64,000 nt of DNA, taken from the NCBI RefSeq assembly GCF_014897675.1, contig NZ_JABUXU010000002.1, positions 186,001 to 250,000 of the forward strand, in the 5' to 3' direction. This DNA comes from Advenella sp. FME57. Its GTDB lineage: Bacteria > Pseudomonadota > Gammaproteobacteria > Burkholderiales > Burkholderiaceae_B. This document shows positions 9,455 through 19,057 of this stretch, in pieces. Numbering within the stretch: position 1 is the first letter of the stretch; each line of letters begins with the position of its first letter. Below the pieces are notes generated by a model. The model ran no database searches and had not been told where the DNA came from. It saw nothing but the letters and a program-made list of their open reading frames with translations. Made by a program: the position numbers and the translations under genes.

Positions 9455-11173
9455 ATGGAACTCAATGGCGCCGATATCGTCGTGCGCTGCCTGGCCGAAG
9501 AGGGCGTCGAGCACGTTTTCGGTTATCCTGGCGGCGCGGTGCTCTACATTTACGACGCAATCTACAAGCAGAAAGATTTCAAGCATATTCTGGTGCGACA
9601 CGAGCAGGCTGCCGTGCACGCTGCCGATGCCTATTCGCGCTCTTCTAATAAAGTAGGGGTGTGTCTGGTCACCAGCGGCCCGGGCCTGACCAATGCGGTC
9701 ACCGGCATTGCCACTGCCTACATGGATTCCATACCGCTGGTCATCATCAGCGGACAGGTGCCCACCAAGGCCATTGGCGAAGACGCCTTCCAGGAATGCG
9801 ATACGGTCGGTATTACCCGGCCCTGCGTCAAACACAATTTCCTGGTTCGCGACGTAAGAGATCTGGCCGATACGATGCGCAAGGCATTTTTCATTGCCCG
9901 CACTGGCCGCCCCGGCCCGGTTCTGGTCGATATCCCCAAGGATATCTCCATGACCATGTGCAAATACGCGCCGCCCAAGTCTGAAGTCAAGATGCGCTCC
10001 TACGCACCGGTGGTCAAGGGCCACCTGGGGCAGATCAAAAAGGCCGCCCAGTTACTGGCGGGCGCCGAGCGTCCCATGATTTACGCGGGCGGCGGGGTCA
10101 TCCTGTCCGACGCTTCCGATGAGCTACGCGAATTGGTGCGGCTCAGCGGTGCACCGGTAACTACCACTCTGATGGCGCTGGGCGCGCAGAACCCGGATTC
10201 CGATCAGTATCTGGGCATGCCGGGCATGCATGGCACGTATGAAGCCAATATGTCCATGCAGAACTGCGATGTGCTGATCGCTGTCGGCGCGCGCTTTGAC
10301 GACCGCGTGATCGGCAATACCAAGCACTTTGCACAAGCCCAGCGCAAGATCGTTCATATCGATATCGATCCATCGTCCATTTCCAAGCGGGTCAAGGTTG
10401 ATATCCCCATTGTGGGCAATGTCAGGGAAGTGCTGCAGGAAATGAACCCGCTGGTTGCAGACGCGCTGGCCGAACAAAAAAGCAGCCGCTCATTGCAGGC
10501 CTGGTGGAAGCAGATCAACGACTGGCGTGGCCGCGATTGCCTGAAATACGATCATGGCAGTGAACTGATCAAACCGCAGTTTGTCATCGAAACGCTGTGC
10601 AAGGTCACCGAAGGCAACGCCTTCGTCACCTCGGACGTGGGCCAGCACCAGATGTGGGCGGCGCAATATTATCGATTCAACCATCCGCGGCGCTGGATCA
10701 ACTCCGGCGGTTTGGGCACCATGGGCGTCGGCCTGCCGTACGCCATGGGTGTGCAGATGGCGCATCCCGACGCGCAAATTGCCGTCGTGACCGGCGAAGC
10801 GTCGATTCAGATGAACATCCAGGAACTGGCTACCTGCACGCAGTATCATTTCACGCCTAAAGTGCTGTGCCTGAACAACCGTTATCTTGGCATGGTGCGG
10901 CAATGGCAGGAAATCGACTATCAGTCGCGCTACTCCGAGTCGTACATGGACTCGATCCCCGACTTCGTCAAACTGGTCGAAAGCTATGGCCACATTGGCC
11001 TGCAGATCGATAAGCCGGCAGATGTCGAGCCGGCTATCAAGGAAGCTTTCGGCAAGCACAAAGACCGTCTGGTCTTCCTGGACTTCATCACTGACCGGAC
11101 CGAAAACGTCTGGCCAATGGTCAAGGCAGGCAAGGGCCTGACCGAAATGTTGCTGGGTTCAGAAGACTTGTAA
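9455..11173 (+). CDS. ilvB: Acetolactate synthase, large catalytic subunit
   Basis: This 572-residue thiamine-diphosphate enzyme condenses pyruvate with pyruvate or 2-oxobutyrate, the first shared step of valine, leucine and isoleucine synthesis. The N-terminal part carries the ThDP-activating glutamate in RHEQAAVHAAD (E50). The central FAD/nucleotide-binding domain contains GARFDDRV, and the C-terminal ThDP domain has the usual NN pair in LNNRYLGMVRQW (N474, N475). The normally Asp-containing GDG-type element reads GEAS (447-450), so Glu replaces Asp. Similar GE forms are, as I recall, present in other Burkholderiales, so activity is probably intact. ATG 9455 is preceded by AAAGGA; upstream frame codons lack a family match. 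The ilvH start follows 9 bases after the stop. It could equally be named ilvI. Confidence 0.95.
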   Translation: MELNGADIVVRCLAEEGVEHVFGYPGGAVLYIYDAIYKQKDFKHILVRHEQAAVHAADAYSRSSNKVGVCLVTSGPGLTNAVTGIATAYMDSIPLVIISGQVPTKAIGEDAFQECDTVGITRPCVKHNFLVRDVRDLADTMRKAFFIARTGRPGPVLVDIPKDISMTMCKYAPPKSEVKMRSYAPVVKGHLGQIKKAAQLLAGAERPMIYAGGGVILSDASDELRELVRLSGAPVTTTLMALGAQNPDSDQYLGMPGMHGTYEANMSMQNCDVLIAVGARFDDRVIGNTKHFAQAQRKIVHIDIDPSSISKRVKVDIPIVGNVREVLQEMNPLVADALAEQKSSRSLQAWWKQINDWRGRDCLKYDHGSELIKPQFVIETLCKVTEGNAFVTSDVGQHQMWAAQYYRFNHPRRWINSGGLGTMGVGLPYAMGVQMAHPDAQIAVVTGEASIQMNIQELATCTQYHFTPKVLCLNNRYLGMVRQWQEIDYQSRYSESYMDSIPDFVKLVESYGHIGLQIDKPADVEPAIKEAFGKHKDRLVFLDFITDRTENVWPMVKAGKGLTEMLLGSEDL

Positions 11174-11182
11174 GGGGAAACC

Positions 11183-11677
11183 ATGAAACACATTATCTCC
11201 ATTCTGCTGGAAAATGAACCCGGTGCGCTGTCCCGCGTGGTGGGCCTGTTCTCGGCCAGGGGCTACAACATTGAAACGCTCACTGTTGCGCCGACCGAAG
11301 ACGCGACGTTGTCGCGCCTGACGATCATGACTGCGGGCTCTGACGATGTCATCGAACAGATCACGAAACACTTGAACCGGCTGGTCGATGTGGTTAAAGT
11401 AGTCGATCTGACTGAAGGGGCTCACGTCGAGCGTGAACTCATGCTGGTCAAAGTTCGCGCCGTGGGCAAGGAGCGTGAAGAAATCAAGCGCCTGGCCGAC
11501 ATCTTCAGGGGGCATATTGTGGATGTGACCGATAAGTCCTACACAATCGAACTGACGGGTGTACAGGAAAAAATCCAGGCGTTTCTGTCTGCGCTGGATC
11601 GCAGTGCGATCCTGGAAACTGTTCGTACAGGCGTGTCAGGTATCGGGCGCGGCGAACGTATCCTGCGGGTGATTTAA
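11183..11677 (+). CDS. ilvH: Acetolactate synthase, small regulatory subunit
   Basis: This 164-residue partner of the large subunit raises its activity and confers valine feedback inhibition. The N-terminal ACT domain starts MKHIISILLENEPGALSRVV and continues through GLFSARGYNIETLTVAPTED, which binds the effector. The C-terminal half (from about residue 80, ELMLVKVRA) matches the IlvH C-domain. It ends with a typical tail, TGVSGIGRGERILRVI. Length is standard. AAGGGGAAACC precedes the ATG. It lies 9 bases after ilvB and 63 bases before ilvC, consistent with an ilvBHC operon. Confidence 0.96.
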   Translation: MKHIISILLENEPGALSRVVGLFSARGYNIETLTVAPTEDATLSRLTIMTAGSDDVIEQITKHLNRLVDVVKVVDLTEGAHVERELMLVKVRAVGKEREEIKRLADIFRGHIVDVTDKSYTIELTGVQEKIQAFLSALDRSAILETVRTGVSGIGRGERILRVI

Positions 11678-11740
11678 TCTGGTGGTAAGCGCGGTAAGCA
11701 GACATTCAAAACAAATTTAACTAAATTCTTGAGGCTTTAA

Positions 11741-12757
<1,017 letters not shown>

Positions 12758-12769
12758 GAGTAGGCTTTT

Positions 12770-12800
12770 GCGCCAGAGGCTGGTTTTTCAGTTCTGGCGC
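12770..12800 (+). terminator. Hairpin after ilvC, possible terminator
   Basis: GCGCCAGA (12770-12777) pairs perfectly with TCTGGCGC (12793-12800), with a 15-base loop. No T tract follows, so it may act as an RNA 3'-end stabiliser or an inefficient terminator. Confidence 0.4.
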
Positions 12801-12940
12801 AGGGCGACTGCCAAATGGTGGGCGCCAGGGCGCACAAAAAACAGGTATGCATCCGGTTCCGTCATAGACGGGAGTGCGTCATATCCTGGTTCAAAACCTC
12901 TGTTTATCAGGGGTTTTCTCTATTTTAAGGTCGGCAAGCT

Positions 12941-13720
12941 ATGAATATCAAAACCCTTATCGCGGCAGGCGTACTGGCCGTTAGCGCGTTTGGCGCACCT
13001 GCCTTTGCTCAGGAAGTGCTCAAAGTGGGCGTCGAAGCCCTGTATCCGCCATTTGAAAGCAAAACGCCCGACGGCAAGCTGGTTGGTTTTGACGTCGAGC
13101 TCAATGATGCGGTCTGTGCCCAGCTGCAGGCCAAGTGCGAATGGGTCGAGACCAGCTTTGACGGGCTGATCCCAGCACTGAATGCACGTAAATTTCATTA
13201 CATCAACTCGGCGATGAATATTACCGAGCCGCGCCAGAAGGTCATAGACTTCACGGTGCCCATCTACGATGTTCCAAGCCAGCTGATTGCCAGAAAAGGA
13301 TCGGGCTTGCAGGCCACGCCGGAAAGTCTGAAATCCACCGTTGTAGGGGTATTGCAGGGATCGGCGCAGGAAGCCTTCGTCAAAAAACACTGGGCATCCA
13401 AGGGTGTAAAAATCGTCTCATACGCCTCACAGGATCAGATTTATCAGGATCTGCAAAGCAATCGTATCCAGGCGGCTGTGCAGAAAACGCCAAGCGCGGT
13501 GAGTGCCTTTCTGGAAAAGCCCGCAGGCAAGGACTACGAGATCACGGGCGCACCGCTTGACGATAGCTCGGTATTGGGTGTTGGTACCGGTTTCGGTATA
13601 CGCAAGGGCGACGATGAACTTAAAAAGCGTCTTGATGGCGCGATTGATGCCCTCAAGAAAGATGGTACGATAAGCAAACTTACCCAAAAATATTTCAACG
13701 CCGACTGGGTCGCCAAATAG
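12941..13720 (+). CDS. Periplasmic polar amino acid-binding protein (ArgT/HisJ type)
   Basis: This 259-residue solute receptor of the SBP_bac_3 family has a Sec signal peptide (MNIKTLIAAGVLAVSAFG, cut after AFA at about residue 23). The mature protein starts QEVLKVGVEALYPPFE and continues KTPDGKLVGFDVELNDAVC and FDGLIPALNARKF. This is the pattern of lysine/arginine/ornithine- and histidine-binding proteins. Two cysteines (VCAQLQAKC) match the disulfide of LAO-binding proteins. No permease or ATPase gene is adjacent, so it is an orphan receptor that would need to pair with an importer elsewhere. A good terminator follows. Exact amino acid specificity cannot be read from the sequence. Confidence 0.87.
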   Translation: MNIKTLIAAGVLAVSAFGAPAFAQEVLKVGVEALYPPFESKTPDGKLVGFDVELNDAVCAQLQAKCEWVETSFDGLIPALNARKFHYINSAMNITEPRQKVIDFTVPIYDVPSQLIARKGSGLQATPESLKSTVVGVLQGSAQEAFVKKHWASKGVKIVSYASQDQIYQDLQSNRIQAAVQKTPSAVSAFLEKPAGKDYEITGAPLDDSSVLGVGTGFGIRKGDDELKKRLDGAIDALKKDGTISKLTQKYFNADWVAK

Positions 13721-13740
13721 GTCGAGAGCGCAGCAAGCGC

Positions 13741-13766
13741 AACCGGCCCGGGCGGCCGGTTTTTTT
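13741..13766 (+). terminator. Rho-independent terminator
   Basis: AACCGGCC (13741-13748) pairs with GGCCGGTT (13754-13761) over a 5-base loop and runs into seven Ts (13760-13766). It ends the transcript of the amino acid-binding protein. Confidence 0.85.
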
Positions 13767-13790
13767 CATTCCGTTTATCAGGTAACGATC

Positions 13791-14933
13791 ATGCAGATCC
13801 GTTCGAAGCTACCCGCCGTGGGCACCACTGTTTTCAGCGTCATCGGTGATCTTGCCGAGCGTCATCAGGCTATCAATCTGGCGCAGGGAGCGCCTAACTT
13901 CCCGTGTGCGCCCGAACTGATCGATCATGCGATCGACGCCATGTCCGAAGGGCACAATCAATATTCTCCCATGATTGGCATTGAGCCATTGCGCAGCAAG
14001 ATTGCTGAAAAAATCCAGCTGCTGTATGGCCACAGTTATGATGAGCTCAACGAAGTCACGGTCATGGGCAGCGCCAGTGAAGCGCTTTATTGCGCCATTG
14101 CGGCGTTGATCCATCCGGGCGATGAGGTGATTTATTTCGAGCCGTGTTTTGACAGCTACGCGCCGATCGTCAAATTGCAAGGGGCCGTGCCGGTAGGCAT
14201 CAAGCTGCTGCCGCCCGGCTACGGTATAGACTGGGACGCAGTGCGCGACGCCGTCAATGACCGCACGCGCATGATTATCATCAATTCACCCCATAATCCC
14301 AGCGGCGCCGTGCTGTCTGACGCCGATATCGCCGCGCTGCAGGATATCGTGGCAGACACCAATATCATCATTCTGTCCGATGAAGTCTACGAACATGTGG
14401 TCTTCGATCAGGACATTCACCGCAGCATGTCCCGTTACGACGGGCTGCGCGAGCGTGCTGTGGTTGTGACTTCCTTTGGCAAGACGTTTCATGTGACAGG
14501 GTGGCGTATCGGCTATTGCGTCGCACCCGCGGCAATCACGGCTGAAATACGCAAGATTCATCAATTTCTCATGTATTGCGCTGATACGCCCATGCAGTAT
14601 GCGCTGGCGGCCATGATGGAGACGCCCAATCATTACCTGAACCTGTCCACCATCTATCAGGAAAAGCGCGATTTGCTGGCCCACGCACTCAAAGATTCGA
14701 AATTCGAACTTCTGCCGAGCAAGGGCAGTTTTTTCATGCTTGCTCGCTTCCATCACTTCAGTTATTTGTCCGACGTACAACTGGTACGCAAGCTGATCGA
14801 AGAATTCGGCGTGGCAACCATTCCCGTATCGGCGTTTTATTCCGATGGAACCGATCTGGGCGTCATCCGCCTGTCGTTTTCAAAGGATGACGCCACTCTG
14901 GAAGAGGGTGCAAAACGTCTTTGCAAATTATGA
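13791..14933 (+). CDS. PLP-dependent aminotransferase, YbdL (methionine aminotransferase)-like
   Basis: This 380-residue fold-type I aminotransferase shows the pattern of E. coli YbdL, a methionine/aromatic aminotransferase. Visible blocks are INLAQGAPNFP at about 27-37, the cofactor-contacting SASEALYCA, the INSPHNPSG stretch (PLP aspartate/asparagine loop), LSDEVYEHVVFD, and the lysine that binds PLP in SFGKTFHVTGWRIGY near residue 230. A C-terminal RLSFSK carries the carboxylate-binding Arg. Start ATG 13791 lies just behind the terminator at 13741-13766, so the gene needs its own promoter or read-through. It is 32 bases before the first Bug receptor, so the two could be co-transcribed. Substrate is an inference from family. 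Confidence 0.88.
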   Translation: MQIRSKLPAVGTTVFSVIGDLAERHQAINLAQGAPNFPCAPELIDHAIDAMSEGHNQYSPMIGIEPLRSKIAEKIQLLYGHSYDELNEVTVMGSASEALYCAIAALIHPGDEVIYFEPCFDSYAPIVKLQGAVPVGIKLLPPGYGIDWDAVRDAVNDRTRMIIINSPHNPSGAVLSDADIAALQDIVADTNIIILSDEVYEHVVFDQDIHRSMSRYDGLRERAVVVTSFGKTFHVTGWRIGYCVAPAAITAEIRKIHQFLMYCADTPMQYALAAMMETPNHYLNLSTIYQEKRDLLAHALKDSKFELLPSKGSFFMLARFHHFSYLSDVQLVRKLIEEFGVATIPVSAFYSDGTDLGVIRLSFSKDDATLEEGAKRLCKL

Positions 14934-14965
14934 TATTCATCAGTTATCTCGTTCAAGGAAACATT

Positions 14966-15955
14966 ATGAAAAATTTCAAGAAACTGACCATCAGTACGGT
15001 TCTGGCAGCCTGCGGCGTGCTGGGCGTGTCGGCCACTGCCGCAGCCCAGGACAACTGGCCCGCCAAGCCCATTACGTTTATCGTTCCCTACGCAGCAGGC
15101 GGCTTTGCCGATACCCGCATGCGCCTGCTGGCCGAAGAACTGAGCAAAGAGCTCAAGGCCAACGTTGTGGTGGAGAACAAGGCCGGGGCTGGCGGCGTGA
15201 TTGGCACAGACTATGTCGCTCGCGCCAAACCCGACGGTTATACAATCGGCAGTGGCAATCTGGCGCCGCTGTCGGTCAACCCTACGCTGATGCCAAAGAA
15301 CGTGAAATATGACGTGGCCAAAGACCTGGCGCCGGTGATTCTTATCGAAGAAAGCCCGCTGATCCTGAGTGTCAACAATAAACTGAACGTCAAAACCGTT
15401 GCCGATCTGATTGCGCTGGCAAAAAAAGAGCCCGGCAAACTAACCTTCGGTTCGTCCGGTGTCGGTGGTGCCCACCACCTGTCGGGTGAACTCTTTGCCT
15501 CCGACGCACAAGTGGAGCTGACTCACGTTCCATACAAGGGTGGCGCTCCTGCAGGCAGCGACCTGATGGCGGGTCACATCGATATGATGTTTGAAATGGG
15601 TTACGCAGCCATGCCGGCCATCCAGTCCAAAAAAGTGCATCCACTGGCCGTTACCAGCGCCAAGCGCCTGCCTTTGCTGCCCGATGTGCCTACCATGCAG
15701 GAAGCCGGCCTCAAGGGCTTTGAATCATACAACTGGCAGGGCGTGATTGCGCCTGCAGGCACCCCCGAACCGATTATCAGTAAACTGAATACGGCGTTCA
15801 ACAATATTCTGAAAAAGCCCGAGGTGCAAAAAGCCTTCGAAAGCACGGGCGGCCAGTCTGCCGGCGGTTCACCTGACGATTTCGCCAAGTTCATCCAGAG
15901 CGAAACGGCCAAATGGGCCCAGGTTATCAAAACCTCGAATGTCTCGGTAAATTAA
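14966..15955 (+). CDS. Bug/TctC-family tripartite tricarboxylate receptor (1)
   Basis: This 329-residue periplasmic solute receptor of the Bug (Bordetella uptake gene) family starts at ATG 14966 behind CAAGGAAACATT. The signal peptide MKNFKKLTISTVLAACGVLG... ends near ATAAA. Mature features are WPAKPITFIVPYAAGGFADTR, VVENKAGAGGVIG, KPDGYT and HVPYKGGAP, all Bug hallmarks. Receptors of this family bind small carboxylates, amides or amino acids, usually with an Asp-rich loop contacting the ligand's ammonium or a water-bridged carboxylate. No tctA/tctB sits next to it; such orphans are very numerous in Alcaligenaceae. Ligand unknown. Confidence 0.92.
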   Translation: MKNFKKLTISTVLAACGVLGVSATAAAQDNWPAKPITFIVPYAAGGFADTRMRLLAEELSKELKANVVVENKAGAGGVIGTDYVARAKPDGYTIGSGNLAPLSVNPTLMPKNVKYDVAKDLAPVILIEESPLILSVNNKLNVKTVADLIALAKKEPGKLTFGSSGVGGAHHLSGELFASDAQVELTHVPYKGGAPAGSDLMAGHIDMMFEMGYAAMPAIQSKKVHPLAVTSAKRLPLLPDVPTMQEAGLKGFESYNWQGVIAPAGTPEPIISKLNTAFNNILKKPEVQKAFESTGGQSAGGSPDDFAKFIQSETAKWAQVIKTSNVSVN

Positions 15956-16158
15956 ACGGCAACATCGTTATGTGCCTTATCGGGCGGGCGCCTGTCCGGC
16001 GCGGCTATGAGGGCTCCATTGTCGAGAAATCGGACAAGGATGCGTTCTTTACTCGTCCGCAAAGTGACCGGGCCCGCGATTTTCTGCAAAAAATACTGGT
16101 GTAAATGCGGCGATGTGCAGGTTCAGGTGATCTGCATATCGCACGCTCAAATTGTGTT

Positions 16159-17406
16159 TCAGTACGCCGGCTGCAATGTGGGATTTTGCGCCGATGCTTC
16201 GACCATTTCTCCCAGCATCTGGGCGGTGATGGCAGACAATGTCCATCCCAGGTGCCCGTGTCCGGTGTTATAGAAGACGCCGGGTTTGCGCCCACGGCAA
16301 ACGCGCGGCATCATATCGGGCATCATCGGGCGCAGGCCGCACCATGGCACCACGCGTCGGGTGGATATCTCGGGAAACAGGCGGCGGGTCCAGTCGATAA
16401 GGGGTTGTACCCGGTCTGCGCGGATGTCCTTGTTAAAGCCATTGAATTCGGCCGTACCCGCCACCCGAAAGCGATCACCCAGAAAGCTGGTAACGATTTT
16501 GGCGTCTTCATCCAGCAGGCTGACCCGAGGCGTTGCGGCCAGGCTGGCCGCGTCGTCCAGATGGACGCTGATGGAATAGCCTTTTACCGGATAGACATTC
16601 ATCGTGTCGCCCAGCATGCGGGCGATGGCCCGGCTGCCGGTGCCGGCGCAAACAACAATATTCTCAGCTTCAAGATAGGCCGACTGGACATCGTCGTAGC
16701 GCTGATGGAAAATTTGATGATGGTTCCGATCGCTGGTAATGCGAGTGACCGACGTATCCATGACAAAACGCACGCCCAGCTTGCGGCATGCTGCGGCCAG
16801 CCCGATGGTGAACTTGTGAATGTCGCCGGTGGCGTCCGATGGGGTATACAAGCCCGCGAAGAAGTCCCCGGTCAGTGTCGGTTCAATGGATCGCGCTTCA
16901 TCCGGCGTGACCGCATAGCGTTCCAGGCCGCCTTCCTGCAGTAGTGCATTGGTTTTTAAGGCCTTGTCAAAGCTGTCCTTGTCATAATAGAAGTGCAGTA
17001 TGCCCCGGCGCTCCAGATCAAAATCGATGTTCTCCTGTTCTGCCATGGCGTACAAATGACGGCGCGCTTCAATGGCCAGTCTGGTCGTTTCGATAGTATT
17101 GGTCTTGTGGTTGGGGATATTGCGTACGAATGCGGCGAGCCAGCTGTATTTATGCCAACTGAAGGCCGGATTGAGCAGCAGGGGCGCGTTGCGTTTGCCG
17201 ATCCAGCGCAGTCCTTTCATGATGGTGGCGGTGCTGTTCCACACTTCGGCGTTGCTTGCCGAAAGCTGGCCGCCGTTGGCAAACGACGTTTCCATGGCGG
17301 CGTCCCGGTTTTTGTCCAGGACAGTGACCGAATAGCCGAGTTTGGCCAGGGTATAAGCGGTGGTGATGCCGGTAATGCCGGCGCCGATGATGGCGACACG
17401 TGACAT
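16159..17406 (-). CDS. dadA: FAD-dependent D-amino acid dehydrogenase (DadA-like) under glycine riboswitch
   Basis: This 415-residue flavoprotein of the DAO family starts MSRVAIIGAGITGITTAY (FAD-binding GxGxxG), followed by ETSFANGGQLSASNAEVW. The C-terminal block is WCGLRPMMPDMMP...NTGHGHLGWT, the DadA pattern. DadA enzymes oxidise D-amino acids to 2-oxo acids and ammonia and feed electrons to quinones at the inner membrane. What is unusual is the 5' leader: a full tandem glycine riboswitch ends about 50 bases upstream of the start. That suggests the substrate or inducer is glycine, or an acid derived from it such as sarcosine, rather than D-alanine. No alanine racemase (dadX) is adjacent. 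It may therefore be a glycine-oxidising or glycine-detoxifying relative. Assignment to DadA is firm at family level only. Confidence 0.88.
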   Translation of the reverse strand: MSRVAIIGAGITGITTAYTLAKLGYSVTVLDKNRDAAMETSFANGGQLSASNAEVWNSTATIMKGLRWIGKRNAPLLLNPAFSWHKYSWLAAFVRNIPNHKTNTIETTRLAIEARRHLYAMAEQENIDFDLERRGILHFYYDKDSFDKALKTNALLQEGGLERYAVTPDEARSIEPTLTGDFFAGLYTPSDATGDIHKFTIGLAAACRKLGVRFVMDTSVTRITSDRNHHQIFHQRYDDVQSAYLEAENIVVCAGTGSRAIARMLGDTMNVYPVKGYSISVHLDDAASLAATPRVSLLDEDAKIVTSFLGDRFRVAGTAEFNGFNKDIRADRVQPLIDWTRRLFPEISTRRVVPWCGLRPMMPDMMPRVCRGRKPGVFYNTGHGHLGWTLSAITAQMLGEMVEASAQNPTLQPAY

Positions 17407-17454
17407 AAACGTCTCCGATAGCGGTGATGCAAATCACACGATCTGCATACCCCA

Positions 17455-17622
17455 TCTGTCACGGTACCTGAGAGTTTCACCGGCTTGTTGCATGAAGCCG
17501 GTTCCCCTTCGGTGGGCGCATGCGCCTCTCTCCAGAGTGTCGCGTTATTTGCAGTCCTTTTGCCTGAGAGTTTCCGGGGTGGTTGCTCCGTCGGCGTCAG
17601 CAGGGCTGAACTCTCCTGCAAA
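17455..17622 (-). promoter_or_regulatory. Tandem glycine riboswitch (two aptamers) upstream of dadA-like gene
   Basis: Read on the minus strand, aptamer 1 starts near 17622 with TTGCAGGAGAGTTC and closes with AACTCTCAGGCAAAAGGAC (17576-17556). Aptamer 2 follows after a short linker with CTCTGGAGAGAGGCGC (from 17537) and CACCGAAGGGG, then AAACTCTCAGGTACCGTGAC (to 17460). The paired GGAGAG / CTCTCAGG segments, the CCGAAGGGG element and the short inter-aptamer linker are the conserved core of the gcvT-type glycine riboswitch. Glycine binding usually turns expression on for glycine catabolism. No terminator T tract is obvious between aptamer 2 and the start codon at 17406, so the expression platform may act on translation. 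Confidence 0.93.
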
Positions 17623-17671
17623 CACGTATGTCGACAACGCATATGATAGTCGCCTGCTGTAAGACAACAAG

Positions 17672-17687
17672 CTAGGGTTTACCCTAG
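17672..17687. promoter_or_regulatory. Perfect 7-2-7 inverted repeat upstream of the riboswitch
   Basis: CTAGGGT (17672-17678) and ACCCTAG (17681-17687) flank a TT centre. It lies about 50 bases 5' of the riboswitch on the minus strand, in promoter position. Related AGGGT/ACCCT dyads occur upstream of gltI (39885-39907) and, imperfectly, upstream of the small membrane protein gene (52449-52463). Confidence 0.45.
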
Positions 17688-17771
17688 TCTGGTAAATAAG
17701 AGGATGCTGGAAACGCCGGTCAGCTGCAAACGCAATGGGTCATGCCGCCGTTTGTCCACGGCCTTTGAAAT

Positions 17772-17806
17772 CAAAAAACCGGTTACCCCGCTGTGGGGTG
17801 AACCGG
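17772..17806 (-). terminator. Rho-independent terminator of Bug receptor 2
   Basis: On the minus strand a CCGGTTCACCCC / GGGGTAACCGG stem with a CACAGC-type loop runs into TTTTTTG. It lies about 33 bases after the stop of the Bug gene at 17839. Confidence 0.8.
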
Positions 17807-17838
17807 GTTGCTGTGGCGACGGCGGTATGATCGCGGTT

Positions 17839-18798
17839 CTATTGCACTGTAATTTTATTTTCCTTGATGATTTTTTCGTACAGTGCAGAATCCCGTTTAA
17901 TGAGTTCGCTCAGTTCAGCCGCAGAGCCGCCGATGGGCACAAAACCAGCCGTCCTGAACTTGTTCTTCACATCCGGTTCTTTGACGATTTCGGCAAGTTC
18001 CGATGAGACGCGGTCCACGATTTCCTGCGGCGTTCCTTTCGGGGCCATGAGCGAAGTCCACGAGTTCATCACAAAGCCCTTGAAGCCGGCTTCTTCCATG
18101 GTGGGGATGTCATCTTCACCTTCCCAGCGTTTGGCCGACGTAATTGCCAGCGCATTGAGCTTGTCTTCCTTGACGTAACTCATAGGCACCAGGATTGGAT
18201 CAAAGACCATGGAAACCCGGCCACTGAGCAAATCTGCAAGAATGGGCGCGCTGCCCTTATAGGGAACGTGTGTCATTTCAAGCCCGGCTTCATCGGCAAA
18301 GTGGGCGCCGGTCAGGTGGGCGCTCGAACCTGTGCCGCTGGATGCGTAGGTCAGATGGTTCTTCTTGCCGTATTCCACCAGTTCTTTCATGTTCTTGGCA
18401 GGCACCTGCTTGCTGACAAAAAGAAATAGAGGTAGGTCGGCAATATGCGATACCGGAACGAAATCCTCGTTGCTATAGTTCAGCTTGTATAAATGCGGAT
18501 TGGCGGAATAGGCGGCCAGGACAGTGACAAACGTATACCCGTCCGGCTTGGAGCGCGCGGCCTGGCTGGTTCCGATCGTACTGTTTGCGCCGGGTTTGTT
18601 TTCAATCACGATTGGTTGCTTGAGCCTTTCCGACAGCTTCTGCATGACAACGCGGGTTACGGTGTCAGTCGCGCCGCCCGGCGTGTAGGGAACGATAACC
18701 TTGATGGGTTTGTCGGGCCACGCCGCCTGAGCCGCCATGGGCAGAATCAGGGCAGCAAGAGCGGTGTACGCGAGAACAGATGTCCCTTTTATTTTCAT
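17839..18798 (-). CDS. Bug/TctC-family tripartite tricarboxylate receptor (2)
   Basis: This 319-residue periplasmic receptor has a signal peptide MKIKGTSVLAYTALAALILP... ending near AAQAA. Mature blocks include WPDKPIKVIVPYTPGGATDT, VIENKPGANSTIG, SKPDGYTF and THVPYKGSAP. The start at ATG 18796-18798 is preferred because AAGGA lies 9 bases before it; the TTG three codons upstream has poor spacing. The gene is monocistronic, with its own terminator at 17772-17806 and another hairpin upstream at 18914-18948. It shares only family-level similarity with the other two Bug receptors in the window. Ligand unknown. Confidence 0.92.
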   Translation of the reverse strand: MKIKGTSVLAYTALAALILPMAAQAAWPDKPIKVIVPYTPGGATDTVTRVVMQKLSERLKQPIVIENKPGANSTIGTSQAARSKPDGYTFVTVLAAYSANPHLYKLNYSNEDFVPVSHIADLPLFLFVSKQVPAKNMKELVEYGKKNHLTYASSGTGSSAHLTGAHFADEAGLEMTHVPYKGSAPILADLLSGRVSMVFDPILVPMSYVKEDKLNALAITSAKRWEGEDDIPTMEEAGFKGFVMNSWTSLMAPKGTPQEIVDRVSSELAEIVKEPDVKNKFRTAGFVPIGGSAAELSELIKRDSALYEKIIKENKITVQ

Positions 18799-18913
18799 TT
18801 GAATCAATCCTTATGAGATTTGGATAACCAATAAAGGATAACAAACATTGGTCAAGAATAAGCGTTCTCCTGATGAAATAAAAAAGGAAATCCGATCGCC
18901 TCCCAAAAAATGA

Positions 18914-18948
18914 CAAAAGCCCGCAGGACTAGACTGGACGGGCTTTTG
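18914..18948 (-). terminator. Terminator hairpin after nitroreductase gene
   Basis: CAAAAGCCCG (18914-18923) pairs with CGGGCTTTTG (18939-18948). On the minus strand the stem ends in TTTTG followed by TCATTTTTTGG. It lies about 110 bases after the stop of the nitroreductase gene and would end that transcript. The A/T-rich flanks may also let it work on the other strand. Confidence 0.7.
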
Positions 18949-19057
18949 CACAGCGGAACAATACCCAGATGCAAGGGGCAATCTCCCCAATTTTGGGGTT
19001 CTGCTTGATGGAATGGCTGCCTGATGCAGACGGCGCTGCAGTACAGAAAAACGTGGT

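Noticed and set aside
12941-13720. Part of a full polar amino acid ABC operon
   Set aside because: No permease or ATPase gene lies beside it; a terminator follows immediately.
16105-16944. A 279-codon plus frame over the dadA-like gene
   Set aside because: Antisense shadow; the FAD-binding motif and riboswitch on the minus strand identify the real gene.
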